21,518 bases of DNA, from the NCBI GenBank assembly GCA_964569295.1, contig CAZMVU010000075.1, positions 1 through 21,518 of the forward strand, read 5' to 3'. Below, in pieces: positions 8,117 to 15,089 of this stretch (its first letter is position 1; every line of letters begins with the position of its first letter). The notes under the pieces were generated by a model. That model searched no databases. It saw nothing but the letters and a program-made list of their open reading frames with translations, and was not told the origin of the DNA. The DNA is from CAZMVU01 sp964569295. Its GTDB lineage: Bacteria; Hydrogenedentota; Hydrogenedentia; Hydrogenedentales; JAGMZX01. Position numbers and translations under genes: made by a program.

Positions 8117-8551
8117 ATGGAAGAAAAATGGTATTACGACAGTGATCCGTACCTGGGCGAGATTACCCTTTGGGCGGGCACCTATGCACCGATTGGCTGG
8201 CAACTCTGCCATGGTCAACTCCTCTCGATTGCTGAATATGATGCGCTCTTTTCGGTGATCGGCACCACCTATGGGGGAGATGGGATGAACACCTTCGCCC
8301 TGCCCGACCTTCGGGGACGTGTGCCTATTGGCTTCATGACCGGCCCCGGTTTGTCCGACCGTGCCCTGGGAGACACCGGGGGAGCGGAGACTGTCTCGCT
8401 TCAATCGCTCCCGATCCCGGTTCAGGAGCCTCCGCTGGAGGGCCCTGCGGTTGTCGCGGGGGAGGAGGTCGCGTCCATTGACCACCTTCCGCCCTTCCTG
8501 GCATTGAATTTCATTATGGCTGTCGAGGGTGTTTACCCTACGCGACCCTAG
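8117..8551 (+). CDS. Tail-collar domain protein 2 (MdpB-like)
   Basis: 144 aa. Same fold as its neighbours: LGEITLWAGTYAPIGWQLCH, LFSVIGTTYGGDGMNTFALP and DLRGRVP, ending LPPFLALNFIMAVEGVYP. It differs by an N-terminal extension (MEEKWYYDSDP) and by lacking the QN before ALF, so it is the most diverged of the three copies. GAGGAA lies upstream of ATG 8117, and the gap to the preceding gene is 31 bp, consistent with one transcript. No signal peptide. Presumably these proteins assemble as trimers, as phage collar/fibre tips do; that is inferred from the family. Confidence 0.92.
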   Translation: MEEKWYYDSDPYLGEITLWAGTYAPIGWQLCHGQLLSIAEYDALFSVIGTTYGGDGMNTFALPDLRGRVPIGFMTGPGLSDRALGDTGGAETVSLQSLPIPVQEPPLEGPAVVAGEEVASIDHLPPFLALNFIMAVEGVYPTRP

Positions 8552-8593
8552 CCGGCCCCACTGCCAGAAAAAAGACGAAAAGGAACGCGAAAC

Positions 8594-9007
8594 ATGCCTT
8601 CAGAACCCCTTCTTGGCGAAATCATGGTTTGGGGTGGCAATTATGCACCCCGGGGCTGGGCCACCTGTGCTGGCCAATTGCTACCCATCAATCAGAATCA
8701 GGCGTTATTCTCGCTGATCGGCACGCTATATGGCGGCAATGGCCAAACCACCTTTGCCCTGCCCGATTTGCGCGGCCGCATGCCCATCCACCGCGGCACG
8801 GGCCCGGGGCTGACGCAACGAATCGCGGGAGAACAGGGGGGCGAGGAACGTATTAGTTTCAACGCCGTGGATTTGCCCTCATTCACGGAGTCGCCGGCCG
8901 GCACGGTGGCCGCGCAGCCCGCCGGGGACAGCGTGGAAGCCATGCCGCCCTTCCTGGCACTGAACTTCGTCATTGCGCTTCAGGGCATCTACCCGTCACG
9001 CGATTGA
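8594..9007 (+). CDS. Tail-collar domain protein 3 (MdpB-like)
   Basis: 137 aa, closest to copy 1: starts MPSEPLLGEIMVWGGNYAPR, has GQLLPINQNQALFSLIGTLY and GQTTFALPDLRGRMPIHRGT, and ends MPPFLALNFVIALQGIYPS. A purine-rich AAAAGGAA lies about 8 nt before ATG 8594. The gap to copy 2 is 42 bp. Copies 1 and 3 share the MPSE start, so the set probably arose by tandem duplication followed by divergence, chiefly in the 30 or so residues before the C-terminal strand. The lipoprotein gene follows after 59 bp and may belong to the same transcript. Confidence 0.92.
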   Translation: MPSEPLLGEIMVWGGNYAPRGWATCAGQLLPINQNQALFSLIGTLYGGNGQTTFALPDLRGRMPIHRGTGPGLTQRIAGEQGGEERISFNAVDLPSFTESPAGTVAAQPAGDSVEAMPPFLALNFVIALQGIYPSRD

Positions 9008-9066
9008 TGCCCGGACCGTGCTGGAATCGCTTGAACTACGCCGAGGGGATGGAAAGGATTATCACC

Positions 9067-10296
9067 ATGACGAAATACGGTTTGCGCATAGGCACGATGG
9101 GCTGCCTCCTGGCGGTTGTGCCCCTAATCTTAACGGGCTGTCCGCCCCCCTCTTCGCTATGCTGGCACCGCTACCTGGGCGGCGACGGCGGCGATGACGG
9201 CGCAACGGCCATTGCCGCCGCGCCCGGCGGCGGCTATGTCATTGCGGGCTATGTCGAAGAAACACACGCGGCGGACGACGACGCGCTGCTCGTGAAAATC
9301 GATGAGAATGGATTGCGCCAGTGGGAGTTTATCGCAGGCAGCGGAGACAACGACCTCGCCACCTGTGTCGTGCCCGCCCATGGCGGCGGCTATATCGTTG
9401 GCGGCGAGTTTGGCGAAGACGGCGAAACAAGCGTGACCGGCTTTGTCACCAAGGTCAGTGAAGCGGGCGCGGAAGTCTGGACCGCCCATTTCGATTCCGA
9501 AGAGACGGATAAGGTGGTGAGCGTTGACGCCACCACCGACGGCGGTTATGTCGCACTGCTCAGCGCGGATTATCTCGGCGACAGCGAAGTGATCCTGGTG
9601 AAATTGGGCGCGGAAGGTGCCGAATTGTGGCGCACTACTGTGGCGACGGGTGCGGCGGCCATCAAGGTGGTTGCGCTCGAAGACGGGGCGTCGGCAGTGC
9701 TCTCGTGGGCCTTCGACTCGGAAGACGGGGAAAATGGCGTCTTCACCGTGGCGCAGTTTGGCGCGGCCGGGAGCGTGGGCGCGTCGTTCACGGTCGATGG
9801 CGAGGAAGCCATCCTTCCGCGCGATATGGCACGTATCGACGGCGGCTGGCTCGTGGTGGGGCAAGACGGCATGCTCGCGCAGGATGCCCATGCCGCGGTC
9901 TTGCGGCTGGACAACACTGGGCAAAAAGTGTGGGAAAAATCGTTGGGGGCCCCGGGCCGTGACGAGGCGCGGGCCGTACACCTTGCTCAAAATGGCGATG
10001 TGCTCGTTGCGGGAACCATCATATCAGAAAATGGCAAGCCGGAAATGTATCTTGCACGTTTAAGGCCGGACGGCGCCCTGCTCTGGGAGCGTGCGTACGG
10101 CGAAGACGATGAAGACGAAGCCTTTGGTATCGCCAATGCCCCCGGCGGCGGCGTGGTTATCGTCGGGCAGAGCGACTCCTTCGAGGACGAAGAAAACGAA
10201 GAGCACTACGAAATTCTGGTCGTCCGAACTGACGCCAAGGGCCGTTGTGAAGGTGTCGAGGTCGCGCTGCCCTTGGCGAGCGACGACACGGAATAG
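9067..10296 (+). CDS. Lipoprotein with beta-propeller-like repeats
   Basis: 409 aa. The frame is open from 9004, overlapping the preceding stop, but ATG 9067 is preferred: AAGGA lies 8 nt upstream and it places a lipoprotein signal at the N-terminus (LRIGTMGCLLAVVPLILTGC, lipobox LTGC, Cys25). The mature chain consists of repeats of about 45-50 residues with the pattern GGYVIAGYVEE ... ALLVKIDENGLRQWE (later examples GGYIVGGEF, FVTKVSEAGAEVW, VILVKLGAEGAELWR, YLARLRPDGALLWERAYG). This is typical of seven-bladed-propeller surface proteins. Many acidic residues suggest calcium binding or a soluble surface role. It should be attached to a membrane by lipid. Binding partner unknown; position after the collar genes hints at co-expression. 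Confidence 0.85.
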   Translation: MTKYGLRIGTMGCLLAVVPLILTGCPPPSSLCWHRYLGGDGGDDGATAIAAAPGGGYVIAGYVEETHAADDDALLVKIDENGLRQWEFIAGSGDNDLATCVVPAHGGGYIVGGEFGEDGETSVTGFVTKVSEAGAEVWTAHFDSEETDKVVSVDATTDGGYVALLSADYLGDSEVILVKLGAEGAELWRTTVATGAAAIKVVALEDGASAVLSWAFDSEDGENGVFTVAQFGAAGSVGASFTVDGEEAILPRDMARIDGGWLVVGQDGMLAQDAHAAVLRLDNTGQKVWEKSLGAPGRDEARAVHLAQNGDVLVAGTIISENGKPEMYLARLRPDGALLWERAYGEDDEDEAFGIANAPGGGVVIVGQSDSFEDEENEEHYEILVVRTDAKGRCEGVEVALPLASDDTE

Positions 10297-10306
10297 GCAA
10301 ACACGT

Positions 10307-10361
10307 GTAACCGGCCCCTGAAGGCCGTCTTGGACGGTTGTGTGGCCCGATGCTTGGTTAC
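10307..10361 (+). terminator. Hairpin downstream of the lipoprotein gene
   Basis: CCGTC-TTG-GACGG (10325-10337) forms a short perfect stem, nested inside a wider GTAACC (10307-10312)/GGTTAC (10356-10361) pairing. There is no T run, so a rho-independent terminator is uncertain. Confidence 0.3.
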
Positions 10362-10535
10362 GGATCCGGGGCGCCGAAAAGGATAGCCGCCACGACGGCA
10401 TTGCTCAGCCCCAGTGAAAGGTTGTGCGCGGCATGACCGGCGCGCCGGTGCCGGCCGGAAAATGCGGGCAACACGCCCTCGAGGCTCCAGAGGATGATGA
10501 GCAGCACCGTGGCCACCACCGGCTTGGCGGCGGGC
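10358..10535 (-). pseudogene. N-terminal fragment of a sterol-desaturase/fatty-acid-hydroxylase-like gene
   Basis: On the minus strand this translates to about 57 residues: VVATVLLIILWSLEGVLPAF, then RHRRAGHAAHNLSLGLSNAV and VAAILFGAPDP, followed by TAA at 10358-10360. This is the first membrane helix and the start of the second in the fatty-acid hydroxylase superfamily. It has no start codon of its own and none of the histidine boxes. The first 104 bp are 95% identical to 12784-12887 of the broken gene at 12433-12919, but this copy continues in frame into the second helix, which the other copy has lost. It abuts the Ig fragment tail to tail through a shared GGGC. Confidence 0.75.
10432..10535 (-). 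repeat. Desaturase N-terminal repeat, copy 1 (pairs with 12784-12887)
   Basis: 104 bp with five differences from the second copy (about 95% identity by my alignment). Its right end overlaps the start of the Ig repeat by the four bases GGGC (10532-10535). Confidence 0.88.
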
Positions 10536-10633
10536 GGTCCTGGTGAGCGATGGCCGCAGCGCTGGGGTGCAGGCCCGGTCCCTCGTGATCCTGCCGCTTA
10601 CCGTGGAGGATTCCGGTGCCTACACCTGCACCT
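10532..10633 (+). repeat. Ig-domain coding repeat, copy 2 (pairs with 6591-6692)
   Basis: 102 bp, two synonymous mismatches to copy 1; same orientation, 3,941 bp away. Confidence 0.9.
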
Positions 10634-10782
10634 TCACGAGCGCGGTCAAGACCGGCGACACCTTCGGTCCGGTCTATGTCACGGTCGTGACCGAAGTTCC
10701 TTGGGGTACACTGGCGGGCCTGGTGTTGCTGGTGGCCCTGCTGGGACTGCTTGGCGCAAGATACCGGGCGGCACAGTCATAA
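10532..10782 (+). pseudogene. C-terminal fragment of a second Ig-domain/membrane-anchor gene
   Basis: The fragment encodes the last 80 or so residues of a paralog of the 5543-6880 protein: SDGRSAGVQARSLVILPLTV, EDSGAYTCTFTSAVKTGD, then a membrane helix WGTLAGLVLLVALLGLLGAR with a basic tip. The start codon, signal peptide and propeller region are missing. The first 102 bp are nearly identical to 6591-6692; after YTCT the two proteins diverge strongly but keep the FGP..V layout. It is therefore the tail of a distinct paralog, not a simple copy. A GTG at 10543 is only the Val codon inside the Ig domain. Expression as a 79-aa membrane peptide is possible but unlikely. Confidence 0.75.
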
Positions 10783-10810
10783 AGGGCTTTGGCGCGCGCG
10801 ATATGGGCGT

Positions 10811-11374
10811 TTACGCCGGAAATTCGTTCACCAGCTTTCCCGTTTGCTCGAGAAGACGCGGCAGCGTATTGTCCCCCAAGTCAATGAGATTCCCGCCCCG
10901 CATGAAAACCAGGCTGTTCGTGGCGGCAATGACCTGGTAACGTTCTGCCATTTTCAGTAAACCCTCATGAATGTGCAGGCTGTTCTCAAGGTCTTGGCCG
11001 GTTTCCGGGCTGTCGATAAGCACGACGGTTTCCGGGCCATGCGCCTGGTGTCTCAAGCTGTCCAGCACGCCTTGGCCATGTGATTTGAACATGGCACGAA
11101 GTCCCTGAACCATCTCTTCACGAGAAGAGAACGTGCCGCCGATTCGGGGGTTCAAGATTTCCGTTGTGATGTACTTTGGCGCTCTTTGGCCAGGAGCCCG
11201 ATCAATCTGGCACATCGTGCACGTGGCGAGTGCTTGCAATAGGGTCGACTTTCCCGCTCCGTTCTTGCCTATAAGCACGTTGTAGCCGGGCTCGAAACAC
11301 ACGTGCGGCCGGTCCAGGCCAAGCTTGCGAATTCTGCTGGAATGATTGATGCACAACGTGATCGCGCGAATCAT
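10811..11374 (-). CDS. Short stand-alone AAA/ABC-type ATPase
   Basis: 187 aa. Walker A GKNGAGKST (residues 36-44) and Walker B ETVVLIDSPETGQD (about 115-128) are clear. The usual H-loop position reads ATNS instead of THS. The protein lacks the long insert found in OLD or SMC ATPases, so it is close to a minimal nucleotide-binding domain. It resembles the small AAA_21-type ATPases. ATG 11374 has AGGA at a slightly long spacing; the gap to the upstream methyltransferase gene is only 10 bp, so it is the last gene of the minus-strand operon starting at 13522. No nuclease or toprim partner is adjacent. It lies next to the scrambled fragment region 10358-10782. Function cannot be assigned. Confidence 0.8.
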   Translation of the reverse strand: MIRAITLCINHSSRIRKLGLDRPHVCFEPGYNVLIGKNGAGKSTLLQALATCTMCQIDRAPGQRAPKYITTEILNPRIGGTFSSREEMVQGLRAMFKSHGQGVLDSLRHQAHGPETVVLIDSPETGQDLENSLHIHEGLLKMAERYQVIAATNSLVFMRGGNLIDLGDNTLPRLLEQTGKLVNEFPA

Positions 11375-11384
11375 GGCGGTAGTC

Positions 11385-12062
11385 CTATATGTTTCCTATG
11401 GCGGGCGCACGGCCCGCGCCGGGCTGCTGGAACAGCAGGGCGAGAAAGCCGGCCTCCGCACCACACGGGGATGCTATCCGAGGCGCCTGCCCGGGCGCCT
11501 GCCCGGGCTTCCAGAACAGCGTGCCCGCAGTGCCGCACAGCGTGAAGCCGGCGCGCCGCGCCAGCGCGATGGTTTCTTCGGTTGTTCTGATATGGGCGTG
11601 GCTGTAAATGGGGTGCCCGCGGGCGGCCTTTTCCGTGTATTCGCGGCCCCAGCCGCTTTCGGCCGGGACAATGCCAAGCAGGAGGCGCCCGCCCGGCTGC
11701 AATACACGCCGGCATTCCTGGAGTGCCTGTTGCGCATCGGCGGCGAAACACAGCGTTAGGGCCATCAGCGCCCCCGCGAATGCATTGTCGGAAAAGGGCA
11801 GGAACTCCGCGCATCCGGAGTACGTTGCAATGCCCCGTGCCTGAGCAATCTTCAGCATCTCCTGCGAAGGATCGATCCCGGCGGGGATGCCAAGCGCACG
11901 GGCAAACCGTCCCGTACCAACTCCCACTTCGAGCCACGAATCGAAGGGGCCACGGAATAGCGACCGGAGACAGTCCCGCTCGGCGTCGAAAATCGCCCTG
12001 CCTTCGGGTGTGTCGTACCACCCGTCGTATGTGTCCGCGAGCGTGTCAAACACGTTGCTCAT
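11385..12062 (-). CDS. Class I SAM-dependent methyltransferase
   Basis: 225 aa from ATG 12062, chosen because GGAGGG lies about 8 nt upstream; an upstream extension to 12203 would overlap the DsrE-like gene. SAM-binding motif I is LEVGVGTGRFA (44-54), followed by the acidic post-I motif GIDPSQEML (62-70) and the later CRRVLQPGGRLLLGIVP strand. The segment SGWGREYTEKAARGHPIYSH is characteristic of a small-molecule methyltransferase subgroup often seen near redox or sulfur genes. Substrate unknown. Near the C-terminus a 12-bp tandem repeat (11483-11506) gives PGQAPGQAP. It is fourth in the five-gene operon, 26 bp after the DsrE-like gene. Confidence 0.88.
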   Translation of the reverse strand: MSNVFDTLADTYDGWYDTPEGRAIFDAERDCLRSLFRGPFDSWLEVGVGTGRFARALGIPAGIDPSQEMLKIAQARGIATYSGCAEFLPFSDNAFAGALMALTLCFAADAQQALQECRRVLQPGGRLLLGIVPAESGWGREYTEKAARGHPIYSHAHIRTTEETIALARRAGFTLCGTAGTLFWKPGQAPGQAPRIASPCGAEAGFLALLFQQPGAGRAPAIGNI

Positions 12063-12088
12063 GCCATTGCCCTCCGCGCAACGCGCCC

Positions 12089-12409
12089 TCACACTGTCAC
12101 GAGCCGGTCCGAATCGCGCACGATCTCGTAGTGGTCCTTCAGCGTCGATAAAGGACAAACCTGCGAACCTTCCGAATTGCGCAGTTCCAGGCAGGTGCCG
12201 CAAGCCAGAAACTCACCGCCCGCGTCGAGGACTTGCTGTGCGGCATCCTTCACATTGAACTGCTCGTCCTCGATCTGATCGATCTCGACGCCGCGGCCTG
12301 AGAGAAAGACACGGACCTCGTCGCCCTGTTCAAGGCTGTAGAGCGCGAGGCGGAGGGCGTTGAAAACAGTCTCTGGATCGGTCTGCGTGATAATCATTCC
12401 CAACTTCAT
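12089..12409 (-). CDS. DsrE/TusD-like sulfur-relay family protein
   Basis: 106 aa from ATG 12409, preferred over the in-frame ATG at 12433 because AAAGGAG sits 8 nt upstream. The sequence shows the DsrE-fold pattern: beta strand MKLGMIITQTDPETVFNALR, then DEVRVFLSGRGVEI, then the cysteine segment GGEFLACGTCLELRNSEGSQ followed by VCP. The Cys-x-x-Cys and the later Cys could carry a persulfide or bind metal. Family members move sulfur or act in redox processes in the cytoplasm; the exact role here is not visible. It lies between a broken desaturase gene and a methyltransferase gene in one operon, and may relate to the sulfur-amino-acid genes on either side. Confidence 0.88.
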   Translation of the reverse strand: MKLGMIITQTDPETVFNALRLALYSLEQGDEVRVFLSGRGVEIDQIEDEQFNVKDAAQQVLDAGGEFLACGTCLELRNSEGSQVCPLSTLKDHYEIVRDSDRLVTV

Positions 12410-12432
12410 GGCAGGTACTCCTTTCGTTGCCA

Positions 12433-12919
12433 TTATGGATATTCGCGCCTGCGGGGGTCACGCGGCCTTGAGCGGAAGGGCCGCACGAGCATGCCCGGAA
12501 GCGTGCGCCATTGCTTTTCCTCCGTGTCGCCGTCCAGCCCGAGTTCGATCTGGTGCGGGTCTTCCCGAAGGCGGAAGGTTCGGAACAGCCGGTCCCAAAC
12601 GGATAACATGCTGCCGTAGTTCGAGTCGGTTTCCGGTTGCAGCCGGGAATGGTGGACCCAGTGCATCCAGGGCGTGGGTATGACCCAGCGCAAGGCCGCA
12701 TCGAGCCGCGGCGGGATGTCGAAATTGCTGTGGTGAAACAAGACCACGGGCAGCAGCACGGCCTCGTACAGCAGCAGTTGCGACATGACCGGCGCGCCGC
12801 TGCCGGCCGGGAAATGCGGGCAACACGCTCTCGAGGCTCCAGAGGATGATGAGCAGCACCGTGGCCACCACCGGCTTAACGGCGGGCAGCCAGGCAAAAA
12901 TGTCCATCCCGTTATCCAT
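12433..12919 (-). pseudogene. Broken sterol-desaturase/fatty-acid-hydroxylase-like gene (central deletion and frameshift)
   Basis: From ATG 12919 (GAGG upstream) the frame gives MDNGMDIFAWLPAVKPVVAT and a first membrane helix ending RRAGHV near 12784. After that point the correct family sequence continues in another frame: SQLLLYEAVLLPVVLFHHSN, TPWMHWVHHSRLQPETDSNY, GSMLSVWDRLFRTFRLREDP, ending at TAA 12433-12435. Compared with intact family members about 100 residues are missing, including the second helix and the first histidine boxes; only the final HWVHH box is left. Two different reading frames plus the missing metal ligands make a working enzyme very unlikely. The gene lies 12 bp after the methyltransferase and just before the DsrE-like gene, so it was part of the operon. 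An N-terminal copy lies at 10358-10535. Confidence 0.82.
12784..12887 (-). repeat. Desaturase N-terminal repeat, copy 2 (pairs with 10432-10535)
   Basis: 104 bp, five mismatches to copy 1. Its left edge (12784) coincides exactly with the deletion/frameshift point of the broken desaturase gene. Confidence 0.88.
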
Positions 12920-12931
12920 CAAAGATGGCCT

Positions 12932-13522
12932 CTATGCCTGTTGCGCACCGGCGTGCTTCCGGAGCAACCAACCGTAGTGATGCGGCGGCAAATCAATCTT
13001 TTCATCCGTTTCGGAAACAAAGCCCACTTCCTCGGCCCATGCCCGGCATTGTTCCGGCCGCGGCCGGATGTCCATCGACGGCCCGCGCGGCGTGGCCGGA
13101 TCGTAGTTCCAATGTATCACGGCCAGCGTTCCGCCAGCCCCGAGAATACGCCACGCCTCGCGCAGCAAGACCAGCGGGTCTTCGGCATGGAGGATGTTGA
13201 ACAGCATGGCATAGTCCACGGACCCCGCTGGCAGCCCGGTGCCGTGGGCAACGAAGTCCCGTTGATAGAACCGTGCGTTATGCACACCTTCGGCCTCCGC
13301 CCGGCGTTCACACTCAGCAACCATCTCCATCTCGATATCGAAGCCATGCAGCGTGCCGGCGAGGCGGCGCGCGGCAGGCAGGGAGAACGTGCCATAGCCG
13401 CACCCGAAATCCACCGCATCGCGGGCGGCATGGTCCAGCCCCAACGCGGACAGGATCGCCTCCGGGTCGAAGAACGCGCACCACATGTCCTCTTCAGGCA
13501 TTCCACTCTCGCGGGTCTTCAT
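12932..13522 (-). CDS. Class I SAM-dependent methyltransferase (type 11)
   Basis: 196 aa. ATG 13522 is chosen because GGAGG lies 8 nt upstream; the upstream ATG at 13543 lacks this. The N-terminus MKTRESGMPEEDMWCAFFDP is a hallmark of a recurring methyltransferase group. The SAM motif I is VDFGCGYGTFSLPAA, followed by HGFDIEMEMV, DYAMLFNILHAEDPLVLLRE and ILGAGGTLAVIHWNYDP. It is the first gene of the minus-strand operon 13522-10811 (gaps of 12, 23, 26 and 10 bp). It is unlike the other methyltransferase of the operon outside the core motifs, so the two are not recent duplicates. Substrate unknown. Confidence 0.88.
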   Translation of the reverse strand: MKTRESGMPEEDMWCAFFDPEAILSALGLDHAARDAVDFGCGYGTFSLPAARRLAGTLHGFDIEMEMVAECERRAEAEGVHNARFYQRDFVAHGTGLPAGSVDYAMLFNILHAEDPLVLLREAWRILGAGGTLAVIHWNYDPATPRGPSMDIRPRPEQCRAWAEEVGFVSETDEKIDLPPHHYGWLLRKHAGAQQA

Positions 13523-13595
13523 CTTGTATGCCTCCAGAAGCAAGAGATAATTGGGGCGGGCCGGTCACCATACGACTATATCCAAGGGCAGACAT

Positions 13596-13620
13596 GCCCC
13601 CAAACCTCGAGGCTGGGGGC
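13596..13620 (-). terminator. Hairpin after metY
   Basis: GCCCCCA (13596-13602) and TGGGGGC (13614-13620) form a perfect 7-bp GC-rich stem around a loop that itself contains the palindrome CCTCGAGG. It lies 25 bp past the metY stop. No T run follows, so it may act as a terminator or an RNA-stabilising stem. Confidence 0.5.
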
Positions 13621-13644
13621 GCAAAGGGAGTGGCTTGTTTGGTC

Positions 13645-14943
13645 TCAGGCCTGCGAGGCCCGCAGCGCCTGCTCGAGGTCGGCGATGATGTCCTCGATGT
13701 CCTCGATACCCACGGACACGCGCACGTAGTCCGGGGTGATGCCGGCGGCCTTCTGTTCTTCTTCGCTGAGCTGCTGGTGCGTGGTGGTCGCCGGGTGAAT
13801 GACCAGGGTCTTGGCGTCGAGGATATTGGCGAGGTGCGAGGCGAGCTGGCAACTGTTGATGAACTTCTTGCCCGCCTCGAGGCCGCCCTTGATGCCGAAC
13901 CCGAGGATCGCACCCTGGCCCCGGGGCAGGTATTTCTTGGCGCGTTCGTGGTCCTTGTGGCTTGGCAGGCCGGGGTAGTTCACCCATTCGACGGCCTCGT
14001 GCTGCTCGAGGAACCGGGCTACCTTGAGCGCGTTCTCGTTGTGCCGCGGGGCGCGCAGGTGGAGCGTCTCGAGGCCCTGCAGAAAGAGGAAGGCGTTGAA
14101 GGGCGACATGCACGGTCCCATGTCGCGCAGCAGGGTCACCCGCGCCTTGAGAATGTAGCTGATGTTGCCGACGGGCTTGAAGGTTTCGTAGAAGTTCATG
14201 CCGTGGTAACTCGGGCAGGGCTCGGTAAGCTCGGGGAACTTGCCGTTGTTCCAGTCGAACTTGCCGGAATCGACGATCACGCCGCCGATGCTGGTGCCGT
14301 GGCCCCCGATGATCTTCGTGGCCGAATGCACCACGATGTCCGCGCCGTGGTCGATGGGCCGGAAGATCATGGGCGAGGCGACGGTGTTGTCGACGATGAG
14401 CGGGATACCGTGATCGTGGGCGAGCTTGGCAATGGCCTCGAAATCCACCACGTCGTTGGCCGGATTCCCGATGGTCTCGACGAAGAGGAAGCGGGTCTTG
14501 TCGTCGATCTGCTTTGCGAAATTCTGCGGGTCGCTCGCCTCGACGAAGCGCGCCTCGATCCCCATATCCTTGAAGGTGTGCGCGAACAGCGCATAGGTGC
14601 CGCCGTAGAGCGTCGACGAGGATACGAAGTTCTGGCCCGCGTGGCAGATGTTGAGGCAGGCCAGCGTCACCGCCGACGAACCCGACGACAACCCGAGTGC
14701 CATCACGCCGCCCTCGAGTGCGGCCATGCGCTTCTCGAAGACGTCCACCGTCGGATTCATGATCCGCGTGTAGATATTGCCGAATTCCTCGAGCCCGAAC
14801 AGCCGGGCTGCATGGTCGGTGTCGTTGAAGGTGTACGACGTGGTCTGGTAGATGGGTACGGCCCGGGCGTTCGTGGCCGGGTCCGGCTCCTGGCCGGCGT
14901 GCAGGGCGAGGGTGCCCAATCGATAGTTGTGCTCTTGCGACAC
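13645..14943 (-). CDS. metY: O-acetylhomoserine sulfhydrylase (MetY)
   Basis: 432 aa, normal family length. It starts with GTG at 14943, supported by GGGAGG 7 nt upstream. It is a PLP enzyme of the Cys/Met metabolism family: YTRIMNPTVDVFEKRMAALE, SSGSSAV, the Asp185 of LIVDNTVASP that contacts the pyridine nitrogen, and the PLP lysine Lys210 in HSATKIIGGHGTS. It makes homocysteine from O-acetylhomoserine and sulfide in the cytoplasm, using the product of the MetX half of the 3478-5322 protein, and so competes with cysteine synthase (18473-19396) for sulfide. Its promoter, ribosome site and first 42 codons are repeated exactly at 16393-16612. The full-length copy looks intact. Confidence 0.96.
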   Translation of the reverse strand: MSQEHNYRLGTLALHAGQEPDPATNARAVPIYQTTSYTFNDTDHAARLFGLEEFGNIYTRIMNPTVDVFEKRMAALEGGVMALGLSSGSSAVTLACLNICHAGQNFVSSSTLYGGTYALFAHTFKDMGIEARFVEASDPQNFAKQIDDKTRFLFVETIGNPANDVVDFEAIAKLAHDHGIPLIVDNTVASPMIFRPIDHGADIVVHSATKIIGGHGTSIGGVIVDSGKFDWNNGKFPELTEPCPSYHGMNFYETFKPVGNISYILKARVTLLRDMGPCMSPFNAFLFLQGLETLHLRAPRHNENALKVARFLEQHEAVEWVNYPGLPSHKDHERAKKYLPRGQGAILGFGIKGGLEAGKKFINSCQLASHLANILDAKTLVIHPATTTHQQLSEEEQKAAGITPDYVRVSVGIEDIEDIIADLEQALRASQA

Positions 14944-15036
14944 GGTTCAACCTCCCATTCGTTATCAGATATCAGATGTTTCACGGGTGGGAACGGGATT
15001 CTCGCAGGTTTCACCCGGCGAGGTCAAGTGCGTTGT
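14817..15036. repeat. 220-bp perfect direct repeat, copy 1 (metY 5' end and promoter)
   Basis: I find no mismatch to 16393-16612 when reading both copies base by base. It spans 127 bp of metY coding sequence plus 93 bp upstream. The two copies are 1,576 bp apart in the same orientation and flank the DUF4143 ATPase gene. Confidence 0.95.
14998..15027 (-). promoter_or_regulatory. Predicted metY promoter
   Basis: Minus strand: -35 TTGACC (15022-15027), 18-bp spacer, -10 GAGAAT (14998-15003). It lies inside the 220-bp repeat, so an identical promoter exists at 16574-16603. Confidence 0.45.
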
Positions 15037-15053
15037 GTTAACCATGCAGCGGC

Positions 15054-15082
15054 TTGACAATTTTGCGTTGATACTGCAAAAT
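15054..15082 (+). promoter_or_regulatory. Predicted promoter of the DUF4143 ATPase gene; possible leaderless start
   Basis: Perfect -35 TTGACA (15054-15059), 17-bp spacer, -10 CAAAAT (15077-15082). The ATG is only 7 nt beyond the -10 box and has no Shine-Dalgarno sequence, so the transcript would begin at or next to the start codon. The -35 begins 18 bp beyond the end of the 220-bp repeat. Confidence 0.55.
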
Positions 15083-15089
15083 ATCTGCA

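Noticed and set aside
7197..9007. Prophage or tailocin
   Set aside because: Only collar-domain genes are present; no capsid, portal, terminase, sheath, tube, baseplate, lysis or integrase gene in 21.5 kb.
11483..11506. CRISPR-like or VNTR repeat
   Set aside because: Only two copies of a 12-bp unit inside a methyltransferase gene; a minor tandem duplication that keeps the frame.
13273..15057. Long plus-strand open frame (594 codons)
   Set aside because: It is antisense to metY and the adjacent methyltransferase gene, which both have clear motifs and ribosome sites; the plus-strand product has no recognisable domain and arises from GC-rich codon bias.
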